Of a DNA stretch of 5,081 nucleotides, positions 1 through 5,081 are shown one piece after another. The position numbers and the translations under genes are program-made. Each line of letters begins with the position of its first letter. Position 1 is the first letter of the stretch. This DNA comes from Flavobacteriales bacterium (GTDB taxonomy: Bacteria > Bacteroidota > Bacteroidia > NS11-12g > UBA955). The notes under the pieces are model-generated. The model was not told where the DNA came from. It was given only the letters and a program-made list of their open reading frames with translations, and did no database searches. The stretch lies in assembly GCA_947450405.1 (NCBI GenBank), contig CANFVI010000129.1, positions 1 through 5,081 of the forward strand, in the 5' to 3' direction.

Positions 1-473
1 CCCGCCGTTATTTAAGGTTGCGCGATGAAAATCAACCATTACCACAATTAATTGTGGTTGATGGTGGTAAGGGGCAATTAAGTCACGCGGTTGAAGCATT
101 GAAGAGCTTGGGACTTTACGGTCAAATGGCCATTATTGGAATTGCAAAACGACTTGAAGAAATTTATTATCCCGATGATTCGGTGCCTTTGTACATTGAT
201 AAAAAATCGGAAACGTTAAAGATTATTCAACACATGCGCGATGAAGCCCATCGTTTTGGAATTACCCACCACCGTTCTAGAAGAGATAAAGGCACATTAA
301 AAACAAGTTTAACGGAGATTCCAGGAATTGGCCCAGAAAAAGCCCGTCAGTTGCTGAAAGAATTTAAAAGTATCACCCGAATCAAAGATTCGTCAATTGA
401 AACACTCACCCCGGTAATTGGAAAGGCAAAAGCGGAGTTGGTGTATCAGTATTTTCATGGAGAAGAGAGTTAA
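1..473 (+). CDS. uvrC: UvrABC excinuclease subunit C, C-terminal part (5'-truncated by window edge)
   Basis: UvrC makes the two incisions flanking a DNA lesion in nucleotide excision repair, working with UvrA and UvrB in the cytoplasm. Only the last 156 codons lie here. The frame is open from position 3 to the window edge and begins RRYLRLRDEN, so the ATG-like or TTG starts near position 18 are internal codons. Numbering from the edge, the RNase H-like nuclease core shows VVDGGKGQ (Asp about 20), then GIAKRLEEIY, then RDEAHRFGI (His about 83); Asp and His at these motifs are the expected catalytic residues in the family. A tandem helix-hairpin-helix DNA-binding module follows, with IPGIG (about 106-110) and TPVIG (about 136-140). 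The C-terminus looks complete, ending at TAA 471-473. The full protein is normally about 600 residues. The pabB ATG overlaps this stop by one base, which suggests one transcript. The family assignment is very secure. Confidence 0.97.
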   Translation, partial: RRYLRLRDENQPLPQLIVVDGGKGQLSHAVEALKSLGLYGQMAIIGIAKRLEEIYYPDDSVPLYIDKKSETLKIIQHMRDEAHRFGITHHRSRRDKGTLKTSLTEIPGIGPEKARQLLKEFKSITRIKDSSIETLTPVIGKAKAELVYQYFHGEES

Positions 474-1669
474 TGGCAAACGGTGATATTCTAAAATGGT
501 TGTTTGAGGCAGAAAAGCAAGATTATGCGGCAATTTTATTGTCGAATAATTTTGCAGACGATTATGGTAAATATGAATCTATTGTTGGATTTGGTGCGAA
601 AACCATATTTCAAAGTCCCACAGAATTGGATCAATTTAATGGATTGGCCTTAGGACATATTTCATACCAATATAAAAATTCAATACCGAATATTGTCCCT
701 ACACAAAATTTAATAGAATCAATTCCAGTCTTTTCTTTTTTTGAACCAAAATCGGCTATTATGATTGATCGGAATGGTCAAAAGAAAACTTTAGGTATTG
801 AACTTGATTTTGATTCTGAAATTGATATAGAAGTAAATCAACGAATTGGAGAGTGGAAGGGAACCACTGAAAAGGATCAATATTTAAATACGGTATCTAG
901 AATTCGGGAGGATATTCGCAACGGCGTATATTATGAGTTGAATTATTGTATGCAATTTTCGGCTGAAGCAGATATCAATCCATACGCCTTATTTTATCAT
1001 TTAAATAAATTGGCTCCAAGTCCTTTTGCTGCATTTTACAAATGCAAAGACCATTTTGTTTTGTGCGCCAGTCCCGAGCGTTTTTTACAGAAACATAATC
1101 AAACCTTAATAAGTCAGCCCATAAAAGGCACTAGGAAAAGGATTCATGGAAAAGAAGATGAAACCATACTTGAGTTAAGCAATCACCCAAAAGACTTGGC
1201 AGAAAACGTGATGATAGTTGATTTGGTGCGCAATGATTTATCTCGAATCTGCTGCGCTGGTACGGTTCAAGTTCCTGAGTTATGCAAGATTTACACCTTT
1301 TCGCATGTACATCAAATGATTTCGACGGTTATTGGTGAACTGAAGGAGAAAACCAAGGTTATGGACATCATTCAATCAACTTTCCCTATGGGAAGCATGA
1401 CTGGTGCCCCTAAGATTGAAGTCATGAAAAATATAGACCTATTGGAAGATTTCAATAGAGAAATTTACAGTGGAAGTATCGGTTATTTCTTTGAGGGAAA
1501 TTTTGATCTCAATGTAGTCATAAGAAGTTTAGAATATTGCAATCACAAACTGAAATATTCTGTAGGTGGAGCAATTACTTTTGACAGTATTGCAATTGAA
1601 GAATACGAAGAATGCCTGACAAAGGCCGCTGGGATTTTTGAATTGATGAATAAAGTAAAGGGAAATTAA
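473..1669 (+). CDS. pabB: Aminodeoxychorismate synthase component I (PabB-type chorismate-binding enzyme)
   Basis: A 398-residue chorismate-binding enzyme that probably aminates chorismate to 4-amino-4-deoxychorismate, the precursor of p-aminobenzoate and folate, using ammonia from a PabA glutaminase encoded elsewhere. Visible family motifs are RNGVYYELNYC (149-159), SPERFL (200-205), QPIKGTRKR (215-223), LAENVMIVDLVRNDL (242-256), FPMGSMTGAPK (304-314), YSGSIGY (332-338) and VGGAIT (364-369), then EEYEECLTKA. The lysine in PIKGT (Lys218) matches the PabB active-site lysine; anthranilate synthase TrpE normally has PIAGT, so PabB is favoured. No glutaminase or PabC lyase domain is fused. The N-terminal region is shorter than in E. 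coli PabB (about 450 residues), so some of the tryptophan-binding-type subdomain may be reduced. The start is the ATG in TAATG overlapping the uvrC stop, with purine-rich GGAGAAGAGAG at 459-469 as a possible ribosome site. Isochorismate synthase is a less likely alternative. Confidence 0.88.
   Translation: MANGDILKWLFEAEKQDYAAILLSNNFADDYGKYESIVGFGAKTIFQSPTELDQFNGLALGHISYQYKNSIPNIVPTQNLIESIPVFSFFEPKSAIMIDRNGQKKTLGIELDFDSEIDIEVNQRIGEWKGTTEKDQYLNTVSRIREDIRNGVYYELNYCMQFSAEADINPYALFYHLNKLAPSPFAAFYKCKDHFVLCASPERFLQKHNQTLISQPIKGTRKRIHGKEDETILELSNHPKDLAENVMIVDLVRNDLSRICCAGTVQVPELCKIYTFSHVHQMISTVIGELKEKTKVMDIIQSTFPMGSMTGAPKIEVMKNIDLLEDFNREIYSGSIGYFFEGNFDLNVVIRSLEYCNHKLKYSVGGAITFDSIAIEEYEECLTKAAGIFELMNKVKGN
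1666..1669. other. Shared tail-to-tail stop codons (TTAA)
   Basis: The palindrome TTAA supplies both stops: TAA at 1667-1669 ends pabB on the plus strand, and TAA read from 1668-1666 ends the response regulator on the minus strand. No spacer remains for a terminator between the two genes, so each transcript must run into the 3' part of the other gene. This is read directly from the sequence. Confidence 0.95.
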
Positions 1670-2340
1670 ATTTCAAATTTATATCCCACACCTTTTACGG
1701 TATAAATAAATTTATCGTCTAATTTCTCTCTAATTTTTCTAACGTGAACATCAATAGTTCTATCAACAACTAAAACTTCATTTCCCCAAACATTTTCTAA
1801 AATTTCATCTCTAGAAAACACGCGTCCAGGCTTAGATGCTAGGAAAGAAAGTAATTCAAATTCTTTTCGGGGGAATTGTAAACTCTTGCCGTTGTATTCA
1901 ATAACAAATTTTTCACGATCAATAATAAGGTTACCAAATTCTATTTTCTGGCTTTCTTCACGCGTGCTTCCACTCTGTCTACGTAAAATAGCTTTGATTC
2001 TACTCAACAAAACCCTACTTCTAATTGGTTTTGCAACATAATCATCTGCACCTGCTTCAAAACCTGCCAATTCTGCAAATTCTTCACTGCGTGCTGTTAG
2101 AAATACAATGGGTATATTTTTGGTGGTTGAATCTTCTTTTAATTGACGACAAGCTTCCATGCCATCCATGATTGGCATCATCACGTCCATCAATATCAAA
2201 TCAGGGATGATTTGCTTTGCTTTGTCAATGGCTTGTTGTCCATTCATTGCAATGTGCACTTCAAACCCTTCTTTATTTAGGGAATGGCGTATTAACTCAA
2301 GAATATCTTGCTCGTCATCAACGACTAGGATTTTTGCCAT
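1666..2340 (-). CDS. OmpR/PhoB-family two-component response regulator
   Basis: A 224-residue DNA-binding response regulator: a phosphorylatable receiver domain followed by a winged-helix domain, acting in the cytoplasm as a transcription factor. The receiver (about 1-120) opens MAKILVVDDEQD, with acidic pocket Asp8 and Asp9, phospho-acceptor Asp52 in LILMDVMMPIMDG, Thr82 in FLTAR and Lys104 in VAKPI, so all key residues are present. The effector domain (about 132-224) has FPRKEFELLSFLASKPGRVFSR, the recognition-helix region RTIDVHVRKIREKL (194-207) and the terminal wing YTVKGVGYKFE. I chose the ATG at 2338-2340, because receivers normally begin right before the first beta strand; a GTG five codons upstream is possible. 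No histidine kinase lies in the window, so the signal is unknown. It lies 92 bases downstream of the thioredoxin-like gene on the same strand and may be partly co-transcribed with it. PhoB-like or RprY-like subfamily cannot be decided here. Confidence 0.95.
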   Translation of the reverse strand: MAKILVVDDEQDILELIRHSLNKEGFEVHIAMNGQQAIDKAKQIIPDLILMDVMMPIMDGMEACRQLKEDSTTKNIPIVFLTARSEEFAELAGFEAGADDYVAKPIRSRVLLSRIKAILRRQSGSTREESQKIEFGNLIIDREKFVIEYNGKSLQFPRKEFELLSFLASKPGRVFSRDEILENVWGNEVLVVDRTIDVHVRKIREKLDDKFIYTVKGVGYKFEI

Positions 2341-2359
2341 TTTCTTAATTATCACTTTA

Positions 2360-2387
2360 CAAATTAATAACCTAGAATTAAAGGCAA
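2360..2387 (-). promoter_or_regulatory. Weak Bacteroidota-type promoter candidate for the response regulator
   Basis: On the minus strand, TTG (2385-2387) is followed after 17 bases by TTAATTTG (2360-2367). This misses the Bacteroidota -7 consensus TAnnTTTG at one position. It would give a leader of roughly 15 bases before the ATG at 2340. No terminator-like hairpin separates this gene from the upstream thioredoxin-like gene, so read-through is an equally good explanation. AT-rich sequence makes chance matches common, hence low confidence. Confidence 0.25.
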
Positions 2388-2432
2388 TATTACTGCAAGG
2401 TTAATGTATTGTTACTTTTTAAGGGTGTTAGT

Positions 2433-3644
2433 TTATTCCTTACCTAATAATTCTTCAAGTTTTGCTTCTAGTTGTTCACCTCTTAAGCCTTTCGCAACAA
2501 TTCTGCCATTTTTGTCAAGTAGAAAAGTCTGGGGTATTGAATGGACTTGGTATAATGCCGCGGCACTTGATTGCCAACCGCCAAGGTCACTTACATGGAA
2601 CCACGATAAACTATCGGCAGCAATGGCACCTTTCCAACGTGCAGCATCTGAATCTAAAGACACACCGTAAATTTCAAATCCTTTGCGTTTGAAGCGGCTG
2701 TAGAGTCTTCTTACGTTTGGATTTTCGCGGCGGCATGGACCACACCAACTTGCCCAGAAATCGATCAATACCACTTTGCCACGCAATTTGTAAAGTTCCA
2801 TTTCTTTACCATCTAGTTGTTTTAATTTAATATTAGGCGCTTCGCCACCAACCATAAAACGACTTTCGGTATTGTAGCGTTGTTCAATGGCTTGTGTATA
2901 TTTCGATGTTTTATCTGCTTTTTGAGCACAATCAACGGCGTGGGTAAACAAACTGATATCGGGGTTTTGTAAAACACCATAGGTGATAATAAAATAGGGT
3001 ATAAATCCTTCTTTTTGAAGAATTGACATTTCCTTAATTTTCGCTTCTCTTTCTGCAATGAGTGAATAGTACTTTGTTTGCAAGGCCATGCCTGTTGCAT
3101 ATGCTTCTTGGGTATTTGGCAATGCCTTTGCTTGGTTTTCAATTTGCTTCAATTGAATTGCATAGCTTGAATTCATATCGATGAGCTGCTTTAATAATTT
3201 ACTATCTTCTTTTTCATTTCCGTCAATGCTATATGAAATTCCTTCTGGCATTGCATCAATTTGGATTTTAAAATCAGAATTGTTGTCAATGGCCATGTAA
3301 ATACCTGTGCCATTTTCAAGTTGAAGATGAGTAAAAATGAGTTCTTTTGTGTTGCCTTTTAAAACGAAATTCCCAGTTTTATCAGTTCTAACACTATCAA
3401 TAAAAACAAGTTGATCGGGAAGCATTTCCCATAATTTCACCAAGTGATTTGGTTTGTTTTTGATATTTCCTTTTAATACAAACCCTGCTTCAACTTTAAC
3501 CAAAGTTGATTTGTTAGGGGTTGTAATTTCTTTCACCCAAGCATTGATGTTGTTTTTAATTTCACCTGCATTAAGTTTATTGCAACTATAGTTGCCAAAG
3601 CAGAAAGCAGCGAATAGCAGAAAACCAAAGATTCTTTTTTGCAT
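2433..3644 (-). CDS. TlpA/ResA-like thioredoxin-fold envelope protein with DUF4369-type N-terminal domain
   Basis: A 403-residue exported thiol-disulfide oxidoreductase candidate, probably reducing or exchanging disulfides in the periplasm; the substrate is unknown. Residues 1-20 form a signal peptide (basic MQKR, then FGFLLFAAFCFG). Cys21 follows NYS, so it may be a lipoprotein, but the lipobox is poor (no Leu/Val at -3). Residues about 52-130 resemble DUF4369 (FVLKGNIKN, FIDSVRTDKTGNFVLKGN). A helical, charged linker follows at about 145-260. The thioredoxin domain spans about 265-403: GEAPNIKLKQLDGK, LRGKVVLIDFWASWCGPC with redox Cys301 and Cys304, and the cis-proline Pro371 in SIPQTFLLDKNGRIV. 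The architecture and length are typical of Bacteroidota TlpA-like proteins, often several per genome. The start is the ATG at 3642-3644, because it gives a proper signal peptide; the next Met is far downstream. A promoter candidate lies immediately upstream. The fold assignment is secure, the cellular role is not. Confidence 0.93.
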   Translation of the reverse strand: MQKRIFGFLLFAAFCFGNYSCNKLNAGEIKNNINAWVKEITTPNKSTLVKVEAGFVLKGNIKNKPNHLVKLWEMLPDQLVFIDSVRTDKTGNFVLKGNTKELIFTHLQLENGTGIYMAIDNNSDFKIQIDAMPEGISYSIDGNEKEDSKLLKQLIDMNSSYAIQLKQIENQAKALPNTQEAYATGMALQTKYYSLIAEREAKIKEMSILQKEGFIPYFIITYGVLQNPDISLFTHAVDCAQKADKTSKYTQAIEQRYNTESRFMVGGEAPNIKLKQLDGKEMELYKLRGKVVLIDFWASWCGPCRRENPNVRRLYSRFKRKGFEIYGVSLDSDAARWKGAIAADSLSWFHVSDLGGWQSSAAALYQVHSIPQTFLLDKNGRIVAKGLRGEQLEAKLEELLGKE

Positions 3645-3651
3645 ATATTGT

Positions 3652-3683
3652 CAAAGTTAGTAAAAATAAGACCAAAAAAACAA
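3652..3683 (-). promoter_or_regulatory. Bacteroidota-type promoter for the thioredoxin-like gene
   Basis: On the minus strand, TTG (3681-3683), a 21-base spacer and TAACTTTG (3652-3659) match the Bacteroidota -33/-7 pattern (TTG, about 17-23 bases, TAnnTTTG) exactly at the -7 box. The box ends only seven bases before the ATG, so transcription would start about one to four bases upstream of the start codon. The mRNA would then be nearly leaderless. The match is seen in the sequence; the transcription start is inferred. Confidence 0.5.
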
Positions 3684-3703
3684 TGAATACGTTGTTCGTA
3701 TCA
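3674..3703 (-). terminator. Probable Rho-independent terminator of truB
   Basis: On the minus strand an inverted repeat, ATACG and CGTAT (3697-3701 with 3687-3691) around the loop AACAA, can be extended by two outer pairs (3702-3703 with 3684-3685) if one base is bulged. Three bases beyond the stem comes a run of seven T (3680-3674). It begins just after the truB stop codon at 3706-3708. The stem is short and not GC-rich, so strength is uncertain. The T run and the TTG of the next gene's promoter occupy the same bases. Confidence 0.45.
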
Positions 3704-3705
3704 AT

Positions 3706-4377
3706 TTATTCGATAATTTTTGGTGTTACATTTTGTGGTTCAACACCATCTAATACGGAGTAATTCCCAATTTTTGTTCGTCTGAGCGCACTTAAGTATG
3801 CCCCTGAACCAAGCGCTTTTCCGAAGTCAAATGCCAATGATCGAATGTAGGTTCCCTTACTGCAACTCACTCTAAAATCAATTTCAGGTAATTCAAGTCG
3901 CGTAATTTCAAACTCTCTTATATGAATAATCCTCGACTTTAATTCATGGTCACTGCCTTGGCGGGCTAGGGTATAAGCCCTTTTGCCATCTACTTTGATT
4001 GCTGAAAACAAGGGTGGAATTTGAGTAATGTCGCCAATAAACTGAGGTAAAGTTTTATCTATGAGCTCTTGGTTTATATGGTCAAATGGAAAATGTTCAT
4101 TTGGCTCTGTTTCCATGTCGTAACTTGGTGTAGTTGCGCCCACTGTAATGGTACCGGTATATTCCTTTTCTTGTGCTTGAATAGATTCAATTTCCTTTGT
4201 TTTCTTTTCGGTGCACAAAATAAGCAATCCAGTAGCCAACGGATCTAATGTGCCGGCATGTCCTACCTTTTTGGCTTTCAAAAGCCATTTCACCTTTTTT
4301 ACAGCTTGGAAAGATGTCCATCCGTAAGGTTTGTCTATTAGCAGTATTTCGCCTTGAGGTGCTTCGGGTTGGCTCAC
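3706..4377 (-). CDS. truB: tRNA pseudouridine(55) synthase TruB
   Basis: TruB isomerises uridine 55 to pseudouridine in the T-arm of nearly all elongator tRNAs and also acts as a tRNA chaperone in the cytoplasm. The protein is 223 residues. It shows the N-terminal signature GEILLIDKPYGWTSF (9-23), the catalytic block VGHAGTLDPLATG (38-50) with the nucleophile Asp45, PPLFSAIKVDGKRAY (121-135), and RVSCSKGTYIRSLAFDFG (169-186) from the substrate-binding core. It stops soon after the core (LRRTKIGNYSVLDGV), so the C-terminal PUA domain of the roughly 310-residue E. coli enzyme is absent; short forms are usual in Bacteroidota. The start is GTG at 4375-4377, since it places the signature at the normal distance and the first internal Met (88) is far inside the domain. 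It overlaps the previous gene's TGA as GTGA, suggesting translational coupling; no clear Shine-Dalgarno is seen. A probable terminator follows directly. Confidence 0.96.
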   Translation of the reverse strand: MSQPEAPQGEILLIDKPYGWTSFQAVKKVKWLLKAKKVGHAGTLDPLATGLLILCTEKKTKEIESIQAQEKEYTGTITVGATTPSYDMETEPNEHFPFDHINQELIDKTLPQFIGDITQIPPLFSAIKVDGKRAYTLARQGSDHELKSRIIHIREFEITRLELPEIDFRVSCSKGTYIRSLAFDFGKALGSGAYLSALRRTKIGNYSVLDGVEPQNVTPKIIE

Positions 4378-5081
4378 TGAATTTGGATTTTCTTGGTTAA
4401 AATAATTTCATTCAAATTGTTCAAAATTTGAATTTGATAAATTCCTGGCGCTAAATTGTGTGTATGCAACTGGTACAAATGCGTTCCAGCTTCAACTGCA
4501 AAATCAATTTTATTATGATTTGCACTGCTAGAAATAGTTTGTGCGGTGATATTGTAAACGACACCGTGATATACAGCATTTTGCGTGGCTGAAACTTCAA
4601 TATTTAAAATTCCATCGTTGCTTGGAATCGGAAACACCCTTACAGATTCAACAGGTTGTTTGATGAATTTATCGTTGATTTTAATGCGAGAAATGTAAGC
4701 ATGCATGTCATTTGTTTTGCCATACGATCCAACACAATAGAACACTCCTGGTTCATTATATTTTGCCTGAATTCCCTCATAATCGCCCCAACGTTGTTCG
4801 TCTTTCTTGATATATGTATAATTGATAACAGAACTTCCTTTTTTAAGTTTGATATAATTTGAATACTCGCCGTAGCGGTTTCTGTAAAGCATACCTACAC
4901 CCGGATAATGAAATAAACTGCTGTAAACGCTTGTAATGATTACACTTGGGTCATTTTCGTTCAAGCTTGCATACGCAAGTGCTGGATATCCAAAATCTAA
5001 GGTATCGTCGGTATAAAGTTTTGATTGAATTAATGGGGTAACATCATTGGCGTTGTAAATGGTTGAATGCATCAAATGTGC
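4374..5081 (-). CDS. Secreted beta-propeller-like protein with T9SS (Por) C-terminal sorting domain, N-terminus beyond window
   Basis: The C-terminal 235 codons of a larger gene whose start lies right of the window; the frame is open through 5081 (begins AHLMHSTIY), so the Met codons near the edge need not be starts. Residues about 1-140 (from the edge) look like the last blades of a sialidase/BNR-type beta-propeller: DFGYPALAYA, PSVIITSVYSS, then RWGDYEGIQAKYNEPGVFY (about 97-115) and HAYISRIKI. RWGDY-type strings recur in such extracellular propellers. Residues about 150-235 form a type A T9SS sorting domain: FPIPSNDGILNIEVS (usual form YPNPSNG), VVYNITAQTISSS, LAPGIYQIQIL and the lysine-containing end ILTKKIQIQ. 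The protein should therefore be exported by Sec and then by T9SS to the cell surface or medium. Its stop TGA (4374-4376) overlaps the truB GTG. The sorting domain is well supported; the propeller assignment is moderate; the ligand or substrate is unknown. Confidence 0.82.
   Translation of the reverse strand, partial: AHLMHSTIYNANDVTPLIQSKLYTDDTLDFGYPALAYASLNENDPSVIITSVYSSLFHYPGVGMLYRNRYGEYSNYIKLKKGSSVINYTYIKKDEQRWGDYEGIQAKYNEPGVFYCVGSYGKTNDMHAYISRIKINDKFIKQPVESVRVFPIPSNDGILNIEVSATQNAVYHGVVYNITAQTISSSANHNKIDFAVEAGTHLYQLHTHNLAPGIYQIQILNNLNEIILTKKIQIQ

Noticed and set aside
1660..1687. GGGA/TCCC and AAATTT repeats around the convergent stops as a bidirectional terminator.
   Set aside because: Only four strong outer pairs, with mismatches and AT-only inner pairs; most bases are coding and no clear T run follows the stem.
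2341..2355. A five-codon N-terminal extension of the response regulator from a GTG at 2353-2355.
   Set aside because: The ATG at 2338-2340 gives the standard receiver start (MAKILVVDDE); the extension adds only MIIKK and has no better ribosome site.
2368..2403. TAACCT/AGGTTA inverted repeat between the thioredoxin-like gene and the response regulator.
   Set aside because: A six-base AT-rich stem with a 24-base loop and no T run is not a convincing terminator or operator.
2159..2692. Plus-strand open frames opposite the response regulator and the thioredoxin-like gene.
   Set aside because: They lie antisense to well-supported genes, have Cys/Ser-rich low-complexity translations and no recognisable domain; they are shadows.
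2822..3142. A 106-codon minus-strand frame inside the thioredoxin-like gene.
   Set aside because: It is out of frame within a gene with clear domains, and its translation shows no family features.
3673..3676. TTTG on the minus strand as the -33 element of the thioredoxin-like promoter.
   Set aside because: Only 13 bases separate it from TAACTTTG, too short for the Bacteroidota pattern; TTG at 3681-3683 fits better.
4656..4862. A 68-codon plus-strand frame opposite the T9SS gene.
   Set aside because: Antisense shadow; the opposite strand carries a convincing sorting domain and propeller-like sequence.
1..5081. Mobile element, CRISPR array, tRNA/rRNA, phage or defence system.
   Set aside because: Reading both strands I found no array-like repeats, transposase, integrase or RNA-gene structure; nearly every base belongs to a recognisable gene or short gap.

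Overview
The window is an AT-rich piece of a bacterial chromosome, almost certainly from the phylum Bacteroidota. Three things point there. The leftmost protein on the minus strand ends in a type IX secretion (Por) sorting domain. A thioredoxin-like lipoprotein candidate carries the DUF4369-type N-terminal domain common in this phylum. The best promoter candidate fits the Bacteroidota form (TTG, spacer, TAnnTTTG) rather than the E. coli form. Genus cannot be fixed from the sequence.

Layout. On the plus strand are the C-terminal quarter of uvrC (nucleotide excision repair, start outside the window) and a complete pabB-type chorismate-utilising enzyme (p-aminobenzoate/folate branch). They overlap by one base (TAATG). 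Reading leftward on the minus strand from the right edge are: a 3'-partial gene for a secreted beta-propeller-like protein with a T9SS C-terminal domain; truB (tRNA Psi55 synthase), whose GTG start overlaps the preceding stop in a GTGA; a short gap that seems to hold both a truB terminator and a promoter; a DUF4369-thioredoxin (TlpA/ResA-like) envelope protein; and an OmpR/PhoB-family response regulator. The two strands meet tail to tail, with pabB and the response regulator sharing the four bases TTAA as their two stop codons.

How the genes relate. No pathway links the set. uvrC and pabB look like a housekeeping pair, truB is housekeeping, the T9SS protein and thioredoxin act in the envelope or outside the cell, and the response regulator has no histidine kinase in the window. 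Coding density is very high: the longest gap is about 92 bases (2341-2432), so there is no gene-free stretch over 300 bases. I saw no RNA gene, insertion sequence, CRISPR array, phage gene or defence system. This reads as an ordinary core-genome region. The points worth a second look concern compact gene junctions, a possible near-leaderless transcript and the odd T9SS-truB coupling, not a new system.
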